Assembly: GCF_026167665.1 (NCBI RefSeq)
Contig: NZ_CP098740.1
Coordinates: forward strand, 5,022,001-5,086,000
Source of the DNA: Streptomyces drozdowiczii
GTDB taxonomy: Bacteria; Actinomycetota; Actinomycetes; Streptomycetales; Streptomycetaceae
Length of the DNA: 64,000 nucleotides
Reading direction: 5' to 3'
How positions within the stretch are numbered: the stretch's first letter is position 1; the number at the start of each line of letters is the position of its first letter. Made by a program: the position numbers and the translations under genes. Shown in pieces: positions 45,478 through 54,371 of the stretch. The notes under the pieces were generated by a model that saw only the letters and a list, made by a program, of their open reading frames with translations, did not search any database and had not been told where the DNA came from.

Positions 45478-46527
45478 TCAGAGGTCCAGCACCAGCCGGC
45501 CCCCGCCCCGGCACCGGGAGACGCAGATGAGCATGGAGTCGGCGCGCTCCGCGTCCGTCAGCAGGTCGTCGCGGTGCTCCACCTCGCCCGCGAGGACGCG
45601 CTGTTGGCACGTACCGCAGAAGCCCTGCTCGCAGGAGTACGCGACATGCGGCAGCTCGGCGCGCACGGCGGCCAGCACCGACTGGTCCGCCGCGACCGGG
45701 ACCGTCAGCCCCGAGCGGCGCAGCTCCACCTCGAACGGGGCCCCACCGGCCGGGTCGGGACCCGCCGCCGTGAAGCGTTCCAGGTGCAGGGTGCGGCCGG
45801 GCGGCAGCGCGGCGGCGACCGCGTCCATCAGGGGCTGCGGGCCGCAGCAGTGGACCGCCGTGCCCTCGGCCGTGTCCGCGAGGGCGGCGGCGATGTCCGG
45901 GTGGCCCGCCTCGTCCTGCGGGACGACCGTGACCCGGCCCCCGTCGGCGCCCAGCTTCTCGACCTCCTCCAGGAACGGCATCGTGGCCCGGCTCCGGCCC
46001 CCGTACAGCAGCCGCCAGTCGGCGCCCTCGCCGGCCAGTCGGCGGACCATCGGCAGGACCGGGGTGATGCCGATGCCGCCGGCGATCAGGAGGTGGGCGG
46101 GGGCGTCGGCGAGCGGGAAGCGGTTGCGCGGGCCGCGCACCTCCACCTCGGCGCCCTCGTGGAGCGCGGTGTGCACCTCGCGGGAGCCGCCCCGCCCGTC
46201 CTCGACGAGCCGCGCGGCCACGGTGTACGCGCCGGTGTCGGCGGGGTCCCCGCACAGCGAGTACTGCCGGACCAGGCCGGAGGGCAGCACCAGGTCGAGA
46301 TGGGCGCCGGGCTCCCAGGCGGGCAGCTCCGGCCCCTCCAGGCGGAGTTGGACGACGCCCTCGGCGGGGCTGGTCCGCCCGGTGACCAGCAGCCGCCGTC
46401 CGGTGGTCGAACGGCGCGTGTTCCGGCCGGATATGGGCTCGTCCAGCGCGGGCAGCGGCCACAGCGGGGACTTCTGGATGCGCCGGCGCATCGCCCGCCG
46501 GGCGAGCAGCGCGGCTCCGGCCGCCAC
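45478..46527 (-). CDS. FAD/[2Fe-2S] ferredoxin-type reductase (PDR/VanB-like)
   Basis: The 349-aa protein has a flavin-binding barrel (RQYSLCGDP near 117), an NAD(P)-binding fold (LIAGGIGITPVLPM near 171), and a C-terminal plant-type ferredoxin domain with the cluster ligands in CEQGFCGTC plus a distal Cys (ICVSRC). This is the electron-transfer half of a two-component oxygenase or desaturase: NAD(P)H to flavin to 2Fe-2S to partner. The upstream gene, 43 bp away, encodes a probable diiron protein, its likely acceptor. The GTG at 46527 lacks a clear site; MRRRIQKSPLW twelve residues in is an alternative start. Confidence 0.9.
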   Translation of the reverse strand: MAAGAALLARRAMRRRIQKSPLWPLPALDEPISGRNTRRSTTGRRLLVTGRTSPAEGVVQLRLEGPELPAWEPGAHLDLVLPSGLVRQYSLCGDPADTGAYTVAARLVEDGRGGSREVHTALHEGAEVEVRGPRNRFPLADAPAHLLIAGGIGITPVLPMVRRLAGEGADWRLLYGGRSRATMPFLEEVEKLGADGGRVTVVPQDEAGHPDIAAALADTAEGTAVHCCGPQPLMDAVAAALPPGRTLHLERFTAAGPDPAGGAPFEVELRRSGLTVPVAADQSVLAAVRAELPHVAYSCEQGFCGTCQQRVLAGEVEHRDDLLTDAERADSMLICVSRCRGGGRLVLDL

Positions 46528-46570
46528 GGCGACCGTACGCAGGCGGGGAGGGGCAAGGAACGCGGCATGG

Positions 46571-47476
46571 TCAGCGGGCTTCCGTCGTACGGGCCTCGGC
46601 CGCGACGGCGGCGGGCGAGCGGGTGAGGTAGTCGACGGCCTGGGCCGTGCTGCCCTCCTGCGAGGGGTGGTACGTACGGCTCAGATAGCGCGGGATCGAC
46701 CGCAGCATGGACGGGGTGCTGGGCAGGGTGCCGCGCCGGCCGCTGCGGTAGAACTGCCCGAAGGACGCCTTGCCGTCCAGCAGGCTCGGGTCGTTCTCCA
46801 TGAAGAACCGGGTGCCGCGCTGCCAGAGGAAGAGCAGCGCCGAGAACGCCGTCGCCCAGGTCCGCACCCGCCGCCGGTATCCGCCGTCCACATGCATGAA
46901 CACGTCGAAGGCGACCGAGCGGTGCTCGACCTCCTCCGCGCCGTGCCAGCGCAGCAGGTCCAGCATGGTCGGGTCGGCCCCGCGCCGGTCCAGCTCGTCG
47001 GCGTTGAGGATCCAGTCGCCCAGGAACGCGGTGTAGTGCTCGATCGCGGCGATCGTCGCCACCCGCTCCAGCAGCCACCACTTCCGCGCCCGGCCCGGCG
47101 GCAGGGTCCTGTCGCCGAGCAGCTTCTCGAAGAGCCAGTCGACCTGCGCGGTGTACGGCGTCGGGTCGAGCCCCAGCTCCTTGAGGTGCGGAAGCACGTC
47201 GTCGTGGGCCTGGGAGTGCATCGCCTCCTGGCCGATGAAGCCGATGACGTCCTGCCGCAGCTCCTCGTCGTGGATGTACGGGAGCACCTGGCGGTAGACG
47301 TGGATGAACCAGCGCTCCCCGGCGGGCAGCAGGAGGTGGAGCACATTGATGGTGTGCGTGGTGAACGGGTCGCCCGGCACCCAGTGCAAGGGCGTCCCGT
47401 CCCAGGCGAAGCTGACCCGGCGGGCCTTGAGGGCGGTCCGCTCCGCCGCGACCGCCGCTGGCTGCGTGTTAGACAT
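46571..47476 (-). CDS. Probable ferritin-like diiron protein (PF10118 'metal-dependent hydrolase' family)
   Basis: This 301-aa protein is usually annotated as a metal-dependent hydrolase, but its ligand pattern is that of a four-helix diiron protein: Glu54 (GERWF), Glu84xxHis87 (EAMH), Glu146 (IEHYT), Glu182xxHis185 (EVEH). The ~30-residue spacings between ligands fit the fold. It heads an operon with a 2Fe-2S reductase, so oxygenation or desaturation of a lipid-like substrate is more plausible than hydrolysis. There is no signal peptide; several aromatic helices may sit at the membrane. Function is inferred from motif and context. Confidence 0.85.
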   Translation of the reverse strand: MSNTQPAAVAAERTALKARRVSFAWDGTPLHWVPGDPFTTHTINVLHLLLPAGERWFIHVYRQVLPYIHDEELRQDVIGFIGQEAMHSQAHDDVLPHLKELGLDPTPYTAQVDWLFEKLLGDRTLPPGRARKWWLLERVATIAAIEHYTAFLGDWILNADELDRRGADPTMLDLLRWHGAEEVEHRSVAFDVFMHVDGGYRRRVRTWATAFSALLFLWQRGTRFFMENDPSLLDGKASFGQFYRSGRRGTLPSTPSMLRSIPRYLSRTYHPSQEGSTAQAVDYLTRSPAAVAAEARTTEAR

Positions 47477-47546
47477 GGTGTCAAAATACTGAGCGGTAGG
47501 CCCGGGGAACAGGGGTGTGCGCCGAATTCCCGGCCCGTGAGAGGCC

Positions 47547-49469
47547 CTAGTGCAGCGCGCCCACCCGGCTGCCGTCCTTCAGCCGTCCTTCCAGCCGGGG
47601 CCGGGCCCCCTCGGCGGCGGGCACCGCGAGCAGCCGCCCCGGGGCGCTCCCCGACACCCCGCCCGACGTGGCCAGCGACGCGAACTGCCCGCTCCCCGCC
47701 GCCAGGACGTACCAGCGCCCGCCCGGCGACTGCCACAGCACGCCCGCCAGCACTCTGGGCGTCCGCGCCCCGCACTCCGGCGCATCCTCCCCCCGCGCCG
47801 CGACCGCTCCGGTCGCTGCCGGACGGGCGGACGGGGCCTGGAACTCCGCGATGACCCTGCTCCCCGCCCCCCGCCAGGTCTCCGCCCGGGTGCACAGCCA
47901 GCGCGCCGTGCCCCCGTCCTCGGGCAGCGGCTGCCGGGCGTAGGCCCAGGAGTTGACCGACCGCACCCCGTGCGAGCGGACCGCCCGCAGCAGACACGCG
48001 GTGCGCGCCCAGCTCTCCCGCTCGGCCCGCCCCGTGACGTCGTGCGGGCTGCCCGGGGCGCCCGAGGTCAGCCGGGCCGGGGCGAGTTCGCCCAGATCCG
48101 TGACCAGCCGCACCGACGAGCCCCCGGTCAGCTCGACGGCCTCCCAGGACCGGCAGCCGGACCCCGCCGCCGGGTCGGCCAGCGGGCCGGTCACCCCGTC
48201 CGGGGAGCGGTCCAGCGGGCGGGGCGACCGGTCCGGCGCGCGCAGGTCCCGCACCCGGGCCTCCCGCACCCAGGGCGCCGTCAGATAGCGCACCCCCTCC
48301 CCGGTCCTGGCCACCACCAGCGCGCCCGACGACCCTTCGTCCGCCCCGTCCACCCGGGCGAAGTCGAGGGCGGCGCCCAACGCGGGGTCGGCGTTGCGCG
48401 GCTCGGCGTACCGCACGACGCGCAGCCCGTCGTGGAACAGCACCACCGCGGAGTCCCCGACCTCACCCGCGTACAACAGCTGCGGGGCGCCCATCGGCGG
48501 GCCCGTGGGCGTGCCCGGCGTCGCCGACGTCCGGACCCCGGCGCCCGGCCGGGCCCACACCGCGAGGGCCCGCCGCAGCAGCCGGGTGTCCTGGGTGCGG
48601 TCGCCGCGCGTGGGCCAGGAGGTGAAGTCCGTACGCGCGGAGCGGCGCCAGTACGTCGCGGGCACCCGGCGCAGCGCCCCCGGGTCCAGGGCCGCTTCGG
48701 ACGCCGGATTGCGCGCGTACGGCGGCGCGGTCAGTCCGCCGTGGCCCCAGCCGCCGCCGGGCAGCCCGAGCAGCGCCCCGCACACCAACAGCGCGGCGCC
48801 GGCCGCGAGCGCGGTGCGGACGCGTCTGCGGCGGCCCGGCAGATCGGGCGGCCGGGCCTGGAGCGAGCAGGGGTCGAACTCCGGGGAGGCCAGGAGCGCG
48901 TGGCCCGCCCGCACCCCGTCCGCCTCGGTCAGCGCCGCGTGCGGATCGGCGACCCCGGCGGCGGCCAGCTCCCGCCGGACCTCCCCGTCCGCGAGCCCTT
49001 CCAGGCCGCGCAGGACGAACGCGGCCCGGGCGGGGGCGGTGAGCGCCGCCAGCTCGCGTTCCAGGGCGAGTTCACCGGCGCCGCCCGGGTGCGGGAGCAG
49101 CCGCAGGCCCCACGCCGAGGGCAGGACGGGCGGCAGGGCGGCGCGGCGCGGCCGGAACGGCAGCCGCCGGGGGCGCCCGGCCGCCAGGGCCCGGCGCAGC
49201 ACCTGGCGCCGCACGTAGGTGTAGGCGGGGTCGGCGTCGCCGGTGCGGCGAGGCCGGGGGACGGTGGCCGCACCGGCGCGGTGGGCGGCCTGGAGGGAGC
49301 GCTGGGCGAGGGCGTGGGCGGCGAACACCCGCCGGGCGCGGCCCGGTGAGGGCGGCAGCAGGAGGTAGCCGATCCGCACCAGCCGCGGGTAGTGCTCGAC
49401 CAGCGCGGCCTCTGCCTGTTCCGCGTCGACCGGGGCGACGGCCTGCGGTAGCTCTGACGGTGGGCGCAC
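47547..49469 (-). CDS. Sigma-factor-like N-terminal domain fused to a membrane anchor and extracellular domain
   Basis: This 640-aa protein reads in three parts. Residues about 20-62 (LVEHYPRLVRIGYLLLP ... AHALAQRSLQ) resemble sigma region 2 of ECF factors. Residues 134-185 (LALERELAALTAPARAAFVL ... EGLADGEVRRELAAAGV) resemble region 4. After RRRRVRT comes one transmembrane helix (218-237). The remaining 400 residues are extracellular, rich in Trp/Arg/Gly, with a few Cys and no recognised fold. The DNA-contact residues are degenerate, so it may have lost sigma activity or act as a membrane-held regulator. GTG 49469 is the first start. Its neighbours are unrelated. Confidence 0.65.
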   Translation of the reverse strand: MRPPSELPQAVAPVDAEQAEAALVEHYPRLVRIGYLLLPPSPGRARRVFAAHALAQRSLQAAHRAGAATVPRPRRTGDADPAYTYVRRQVLRRALAAGRPRRLPFRPRRAALPPVLPSAWGLRLLPHPGGAGELALERELAALTAPARAAFVLRGLEGLADGEVRRELAAAGVADPHAALTEADGVRAGHALLASPEFDPCSLQARPPDLPGRRRRVRTALAAGAALLVCGALLGLPGGGWGHGGLTAPPYARNPASEAALDPGALRRVPATYWRRSARTDFTSWPTRGDRTQDTRLLRRALAVWARPGAGVRTSATPGTPTGPPMGAPQLLYAGEVGDSAVVLFHDGLRVVRYAEPRNADPALGAALDFARVDGADEGSSGALVVARTGEGVRYLTAPWVREARVRDLRAPDRSPRPLDRSPDGVTGPLADPAAGSGCRSWEAVELTGGSSVRLVTDLGELAPARLTSGAPGSPHDVTGRAERESWARTACLLRAVRSHGVRSVNSWAYARQPLPEDGGTARWLCTRAETWRGAGSRVIAEFQAPSARPAATGAVAARGEDAPECGARTPRVLAGVLWQSPGGRWYVLAAGSGQFASLATSGGVSGSAPGRLLAVPAAEGARPRLEGRLKDGSRVGALH

Positions 49470-49547
49470 ATTCAGCTGAACGAGCGAATGGTGCGATGGT
49501 CACTCCGGGCCCGTCCGCCGGGGCCCTCCGCCGGGGCGCCGCAGGCG

Positions 49548-50093
49548 TCAGGCGAACCGGGCCAGCGGGCCGTCGACCGGCGCGCCCGTCATCCGGTTGG
49601 CCAAGGTGGACAGGGTGTAGGTGGCGATGCCGAGGGTCACCTCCAGCGCGTTGCGCGCGGTGTAGCCGTGGGCCGTGAACGCCTCGACCGCCGCGTCGTC
49701 CACGGCCCCGTTCGTGGCGAGGACGTCCAGGATGAACTGCCGCAGGGCTTCGAGGCGTTCGTCCGGCAGCGGGGTGCCTTCGCGGAGGGCGGCGAGGAGT
49801 GCGGGCTCGGCGTCCAGGGCGGTGAGGATCCCGGTGTGGATCGCCACGCAGACGTGACAGCCGTTCCGGGTGGCCATGGTCATGCTCAGCACCTCGCGGG
49901 AGAGCTTGTCCAGGGTGGTGGACTCGAAGAGCGCGTTCATCCGGAGGAAGCCGCTCAGCACCTCGGGGGAGGTGGCCATGCGGGCGGCGGCGGACGGCAG
50001 GAAGCCCTGCTTCCGCGCGATGGCGGTGAGGCCGGATCGGGCGGCGGCGGGGGCGGATTCGAGGGTGTGGTCGGGGAAGGCGGTCGCGGGCAT
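49548..50093 (-). CDS. AhpD-like alkylhydroperoxidase (carboxymuconolactone decarboxylase family)
   Basis: The 181-aa protein has Glu67 (SREVLSM), the redox pair Cys79-x-x-Cys82 (NGCHVC) and His86, which together form the AhpD proton-relay active site. The family reduces organic peroxides using thiols. The start at 50093 follows GAGAGG. It is divergent from a MarR gene across a 72-bp gap that holds a spaced 12-bp inverted repeat, so the pair is a regulator-target module for peroxide or a related signal. Confidence 0.9.
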   Translation of the reverse strand: MPATAFPDHTLESAPAAARSGLTAIARKQGFLPSAAARMATSPEVLSGFLRMNALFESTTLDKLSREVLSMTMATRNGCHVCVAIHTGILTALDAEPALLAALREGTPLPDERLEALRQFILDVLATNGAVDDAAVEAFTAHGYTARNALEVTLGIATYTLSTLANRMTGAPVDGPLARFA

Positions 50094-50110
50094 GGTGGGA
50101 CCTCTCGGCT

Positions 50111-50161
50111 AAACTCGACAACATGATTGACGAAAAAAACGTAAACCAGGTTGTCGAGTTT
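50111..50161. promoter_or_regulatory. MarR operator: spaced 12-bp inverted repeat between ahpD-like and marR genes
   Basis: AAACTCGACAAC (50111-50122) is the exact reverse complement of GTTGTCGAGTTT (50150-50161), 27 bp apart, with an A-rich spacer. The right half ends five bases before the marR-type ATG at 50166, and the left half lies in the promoter of the divergent gene. TTGACG at 50127-50132 may be a -35. Confidence 0.7.
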
Positions 50162-50165
50162 CGCA

Positions 50166-50669
50166 ATGGCTGAGCGGACGGGCGGCCGTGGGGAAGTGCG
50201 TCCCGAGGAGGCCGGAAGGGGCTTCGAGCTGCCCCTTCTGCTGTTCGCCGGTTTCCGTACGGTCATCGACGCGCTCCACCGCGAGCTGGCCGAGCAGGGG
50301 CACCCGGACATGCGGCCCGCGTACGGCTACGCCCTCCAGGCCGTGGGCGTCGAGGGGGCGACCGCCAGCGAGATCGGCCGCCGCCTCGGCGTCTCCAAGC
50401 AGGCGGCCGGCAAGACCGTCGACCGGCTGGAAAGCCTCGGTTACGTGGAACGCGCCGACGATCCGGCCGACGGGCGCCGCAAACTCGTCCTGCTGACCGC
50501 GCGGGGCGTCGACGTGCTCCGGCGGTCCGCCGAGGGCTTCGACCGGCTGCGCGCGGAATGGGTCCGGGTCCTCGGTGCCGAACGGGTCCGCGCCCTGGAG
50601 GACGACCTGCGCACCATGGCCCCGGACGGCGCCTTCCGGCTCGATGTGGCGGCCTGGTTCAACGGCTGA
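50166..50669 (+). CDS. MarR-family transcriptional regulator
   Basis: The 167-aa regulator has a winged helix (TASEIGRRLGVSKQAAGKTVDRLESLGYVERADDPADGRRK). It contains no cysteine at all, so it cannot sense peroxide by the OhrR thiol mechanism; a small-molecule ligand is more likely. ATG 50166 is preferred over TTG 50151, which lies in the operator half-site. There is no Shine-Dalgarno, so it is probably leaderless. It likely represses itself and the divergent AhpD-like gene. Confidence 0.9.
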   Translation: MAERTGGRGEVRPEEAGRGFELPLLLFAGFRTVIDALHRELAEQGHPDMRPAYGYALQAVGVEGATASEIGRRLGVSKQAAGKTVDRLESLGYVERADDPADGRRKLVLLTARGVDVLRRSAEGFDRLRAEWVRVLGAERVRALEDDLRTMAPDGAFRLDVAAWFNG

Positions 50670-50704
50670 GCGCGGTCCCGGCGACTTGGACTTCTCTCAC
50701 CAGA

Positions 50705-50717
50705 CATAGGACGTATG
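50705..50717. promoter_or_regulatory. Short palindrome before the fucosidase gene
   Basis: CATAGGACGTATG has CATA/TATG arms around GGACG, 99 bases before ATG 50816. A TTGGAC at 50686-50691 may be a -35 with TAGGAC (50707-50712) as a -10, though the 15-bp spacing is short. If so, the palindrome overlaps the -10. Confidence 0.3.
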
Positions 50718-50815
50718 GAGTCCGCACCCTTTCGGTGGGCCCCTCTCTGCGGCACCATGCACGCGTCGGCACCCGAGAGATCCGACCACTCGCTGGTCGT
50801 GAAGGAGAGGGAACC

Positions 50816-52474
50816 ATGGCACGACGCACCCATGTGCTCAGCGCGCTCGCGCTGGCGGCGGCCGCCGCGCTCATCCCCGTAACCGCCACCGCGCAGCAGG
50901 CCGCGCCCCGGCCGTCCGGGGCGGCGGGTGCGTGCCGGGGGCCCGTGAAACCGGCCTCGCAGATGACGGTGGAGGACTGCGACAGCCCCGCGCGGATCAT
51001 CGAGAAGGCGGCGAACATCGTCCCCACCGCCGGCCAACTCGCCTGGCAGCAGCGGGAGGTCACCGCCTTCACGCACTTCGGCATGAACACCTTCACCGGC
51101 CGCGAATGGGGCTCGGGCACCGAGGACGAGAAGCTCTTCGCGCCCGCCGCGATCGACGCCGACCAGTGGATGCGCGCCTACAAGGCCGCCGGTGCCGAGC
51201 AGGTCATGCTCACCGTCAAGCACCACGACGGCTTCGTCCTCTACCCCAGCCGCTACACCGACCACTCGGTCGCCCTCAGCCCCGGCAGCCCGGACGTCGT
51301 CGCCGCCTATGTGAAGGCCGCCCGCAAGGCCGGGCTCAAGGTCGGCTTCTACCTCTCGCCCTCGGACGGCGCCGAACTCCCGCACGCCTGGCACGCCGAG
51401 TGGGTCGAGAAGATCCGCGCCAAGGAGGCGGCCGGCCAGTCGCTCTCGCTGCCCGAGCGGATGGCCCTGGAGGACGGCGACCGCGCCCCGGCCGGCCGGG
51501 GCCGCTTCGGCAACGGCAGCCCCGTCACCGCCCGCACCATCCCCACGCTCGTCCCCGGCGACGACCGCGCCGCCCGCGTGAGGAGCGGCAAGCTGCCCAC
51601 CTTCAAGGTCCGGGCCGACGACTACGACGCGTACTACCTCAACCAGCTCTACGAGATCTTCACCCAGTACGGCCCCGTCGAGGAGCTGTGGCTCGACGGC
51701 GCCAACCCCTGGTCCGGGTCCGGCATCACGCAGAAGTACGACGTCAAGCAGTGGTTCGACATGGTCAAGGCGCTGTCGCCGAACACCGTCGTCTTCCAGG
51801 GCCCCCAGGGCGTGCGCTGGGTCGGCAACGAGAACGGCACCGCCCGCGAGACCGAGTGGAGCGTCACCCCGCACATCACCGACCCGTGGACCGGGCTCGG
51901 CTCGCTGCCCAACGACTCCACCGACCCCGACATCGGCTCCCGCGCCAAGCTCCTCGACCCGTCGGTCAACTACCTCCAGTGGTACCCGGCCGAGGCGGAC
52001 GTCTCCAACCGGCCCGGCTGGTTCTACCACGAGGACGAACAGCCCAAGACCGCAGCGCAGTTGATGAACCTCTACGAGAAGAGCGTCGGCCGCAACGCCT
52101 CGCTCCTGCTCAACGTCCCGCCCGCCCCCGACGGCCGCATCGCCGCCGAGGACGTCACCCGGCTGACCGCCCTCGGTGCCGACGTACGCCGGATCTACGG
52201 CACCGACGTACGCAAGCAGCACCCGGGCCCGTACACCTTCGACCGCGTCGCCGTCCGCGAGGACATCCAACACGGCCAGCGCGTGGAGAAGTTCGCCGTC
52301 GAGGCCAGGGTGAACGGCGCCTGGCAGCGGATCGCCGAGGGCACCACCATCGGCCACGAACGCATCCTGCCGCTGCCCGAGGCCGTCACCGCCACGGCGG
52401 TCCGCGTCAAGGTGCTGGAATCCCGGGCGAAGCCGCACCTGGGCGCCACCACCCTGCACCTGACCGGCCGCTAG
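50816..52474 (+). CDS. Secreted GH29 alpha-L-fucosidase
   Basis: A 552-aa enzyme with a Sec signal to about residue 26 (ending VTATA), the GH29 barrel motifs THFGMNTFTGREWG and TVKHHDGFVLY, the nucleophile Asp294 in EELWLDGANP, and a C-terminal beta-sandwich (FAVEARVNGAWQRIAEG). It removes terminal L-fucose from glycans outside the cell. The acid/base residue is not conserved across GH29, so I do not name it. AAGGAGAGGG precedes ATG 50816. The stop overlaps the stop of the convergent response-regulator gene by four bases. Confidence 0.9.
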   Translation: MARRTHVLSALALAAAAALIPVTATAQQAAPRPSGAAGACRGPVKPASQMTVEDCDSPARIIEKAANIVPTAGQLAWQQREVTAFTHFGMNTFTGREWGSGTEDEKLFAPAAIDADQWMRAYKAAGAEQVMLTVKHHDGFVLYPSRYTDHSVALSPGSPDVVAAYVKAARKAGLKVGFYLSPSDGAELPHAWHAEWVEKIRAKEAAGQSLSLPERMALEDGDRAPAGRGRFGNGSPVTARTIPTLVPGDDRAARVRSGKLPTFKVRADDYDAYYLNQLYEIFTQYGPVEELWLDGANPWSGSGITQKYDVKQWFDMVKALSPNTVVFQGPQGVRWVGNENGTARETEWSVTPHITDPWTGLGSLPNDSTDPDIGSRAKLLDPSVNYLQWYPAEADVSNRPGWFYHEDEQPKTAAQLMNLYEKSVGRNASLLLNVPPAPDGRIAAEDVTRLTALGADVRRIYGTDVRKQHPGPYTFDRVAVREDIQHGQRVEKFAVEARVNGAWQRIAEGTTIGHERILPLPEAVTATAVRVKVLESRAKPHLGATTLHLTGR

Positions 52475-53118
52475 CCCCGGTCCAGATACGCCAGGACGGC
52501 CAGAACGGGGCGGTTGTCGTCGTCGGACGGCGGCAGGCCCAGCTTCCCGAAGATGTTCGAGGTGTGCTTGGCCACCGCCCGCTCCGTGATCACCATCTGC
52601 GAGGCGATCGCCGCGTTCGACCGGCCCTGGGCCATCAGCTCCATGACCTCCCGCTCGCGCGGCGTCAGCCCGCCCATCGGCTTGTCCTGCGAACGCCGCG
52701 TCAACAGCTGCGAGATGACCTGCGGATCCATCGCCGTACCGCCCGCCGCGACCCGGCGCACCGCGTCGATGAACTGGTCCGCGTCGAACACCCGGTCCTT
52801 GAGCAGATACCCGATCCCGCCGTTGCCGTCCGCCAGCAGCTCGCGCGCGTACAACTGCTCGACGTGCTGCGAGAGTACGAGCACGGGCAGCCCCGGCCGC
52901 GCGCGCCGCGCCGCCAGCGCGCACTGAAGCCCCTCGTCCGTGTGGGACGGCGGGAGCCGGACGTCGACCACGGCGACGTCCGGCTCCAACTCGGCGAGGG
53001 CCTTGGTGAGTTCCGGCCCGGTCTCGACGGCGGCCGCGATCTCGAAGTCGTACGCCTCCAGCATCCGCACCAGGCCGTCGCGCAGCAGGAAGAGATCTTC
53101 GGCTAGGACAACTCGCAA
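52471..53118 (-). CDS. NarL/LuxR-type response regulator
   Basis: The 215-aa protein (LRVVLAEDLFLLRDGLVRML) has a receiver domain with acidic pocket Glu7/Asp8, phospho-acceptor Asp52 (VAVVDVRLPP) and Lys in LLKDRV, then a LuxR HTH (LTPREREVMELMAQGRSNAAI, from about 150). TTG 53118 is the start: GGAG stands nine bases upstream, inside the last codons of the kinase gene, which overlaps by 16 bp. Phosphorylated by that kinase, it would bind DNA as a dimer. Target genes are not evident; the MMPL transporter divergent to the pair is a candidate. Confidence 0.9.
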   Translation of the reverse strand: MRVVLAEDLFLLRDGLVRMLEAYDFEIAAAVETGPELTKALAELEPDVAVVDVRLPPSHTDEGLQCALAARRARPGLPVLVLSQHVEQLYARELLADGNGGIGYLLKDRVFDADQFIDAVRRVAAGGTAMDPQVISQLLTRRSQDKPMGGLTPREREVMELMAQGRSNAAIASQMVITERAVAKHTSNIFGKLGLPPSDDDNRPVLAVLAYLDRG

Positions 53119-54371
53119 GGGATCTCCATGGTCACCATGGTGGGACCGCCCGCGGGGCTGCTGACGGCCATGATGCCGTCGAATGTACCGAGCCGCCGTT
53201 CGATACCGCTCAGCCCCGAGCCCGCACCCACCGAGGCACCGCCCTTCCCGTTGTCGGTGACCGTGCACCGCAGCGATCCGTCGCTGTGGCGCAGGTCCAC
53301 CCAGATCCGGTCGGCCCCCGAGTGCTTCGCCGCGTTCGTCAGCGCCTCGCTGATCGCGAAGTACGCCGCCGACTCCACCGGGGCCTCCGCCCGGCCGCCC
53401 AGCTCCACGTCCACGTCGCACGGAATCGGCAGCCGCAGCGCCAGCGCCTTCACCGCGTCCCCGAGCCCCCGCTCCGCGAGCACCGGCGGGTGGATGCCCC
53501 GGACCAGGTCGCGCAGCTCGGTCAGCGCCTCGGCCGAGGACGCCCGGGCCATCGCCAGGAGCTGCTTCGCCTGCGCCGGGTCCTTCTCGATCAGCGCCTC
53601 GACGGTGCCGAGGTTCATCCCCATCGCGACCAGCCGGGCCTGCGCCCCGTCGTGCAGATCGCGCTCGATGCGCCGCAGCTCGGAGGCGGCCGTGTCCACC
53701 GCCTCGTGCCGGGTCTCGGTCAACCGGTCGATGCGCAGGGCGAGTTCCTGCTCCTGGGTGGGCGCGAGCACCGACCGGGCCAGCACGAAGTGCGCGCGCA
53801 GCAGCCGCTCGCTCACCAGCACCCCGAGCGCGAAGACCGCCGCCCCGAGCGCGGCGGCCGCCAGCCCCGTCGCCTGGCTGTCGACCGGCACGAATCCGTA
53901 CCAGTACCGGTCGTCCGTGAAGACCCGCCACAGGCCGGCCGCCAGCACAAGGCCCTCCACCGGGTAGACCATCAGCGCCGCCGCCAGGATCGCCACCGTA
54001 TAGCCGGCCGTCATGTCGACCAGCATCCAGCGCATGTCCCGCCAGGTCGCCGGGTCCTTCAGCATCAGCGTGGTCCGCTCCACCCGCCCGGTGAACCCGC
54101 TCCGCACATCCTTCGGAAACGGCCGGTACGGGACCGGGATGCGCACGTCCGACCAGGTGATCGCGAGCAGCCGGCGCTGGTTGGCGTGCTTGCGGACCGC
54201 CTCCAGGACGTACGGCGTGGTCACCAGGCCGATGCCCAGCGGGATCATCGTGATCGAGAGCAGCGCCAGTACGAACAGCGTGCACGAGCCCGCGAGGGCG
54301 GCGAACGACACCACCAGCCCGCGCCACGCGGCCAGCAGCGCCGACCCGATCCGTCCCCGTATCGCGTCCAT
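53103..54371 (-). CDS. Sensor histidine kinase (NarL/DesK-type)
   Basis: The 422-aa kinase has four to five transmembrane helices in its first 230 residues. A dimerisation/phosphoacceptor region follows with His in RRIERDLHDGAQARL (about 273-287), then an HATPase domain (SEALTNAAKHSGADRI; TDNGKGG; GLSGIERRLG). This is the HisKA_3 layout typical of Streptomyces cell-envelope sensors. ATG 54371 follows GAGGA; starts further up to 54548 lie in a Pro/Gly-rich stretch. It overlaps the response regulator and is divergent from the MMPL gene. Confidence 0.93.
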   Translation of the reverse strand: MDAIRGRIGSALLAAWRGLVVSFAALAGSCTLFVLALLSITMIPLGIGLVTTPYVLEAVRKHANQRRLLAITWSDVRIPVPYRPFPKDVRSGFTGRVERTTLMLKDPATWRDMRWMLVDMTAGYTVAILAAALMVYPVEGLVLAAGLWRVFTDDRYWYGFVPVDSQATGLAAAALGAAVFALGVLVSERLLRAHFVLARSVLAPTQEQELALRIDRLTETRHEAVDTAASELRRIERDLHDGAQARLVAMGMNLGTVEALIEKDPAQAKQLLAMARASSAEALTELRDLVRGIHPPVLAERGLGDAVKALALRLPIPCDVDVELGGRAEAPVESAAYFAISEALTNAAKHSGADRIWVDLRHSDGSLRCTVTDNGKGGASVGAGSGLSGIERRLGTFDGIMAVSSPAGGPTMVTMEIPCELS

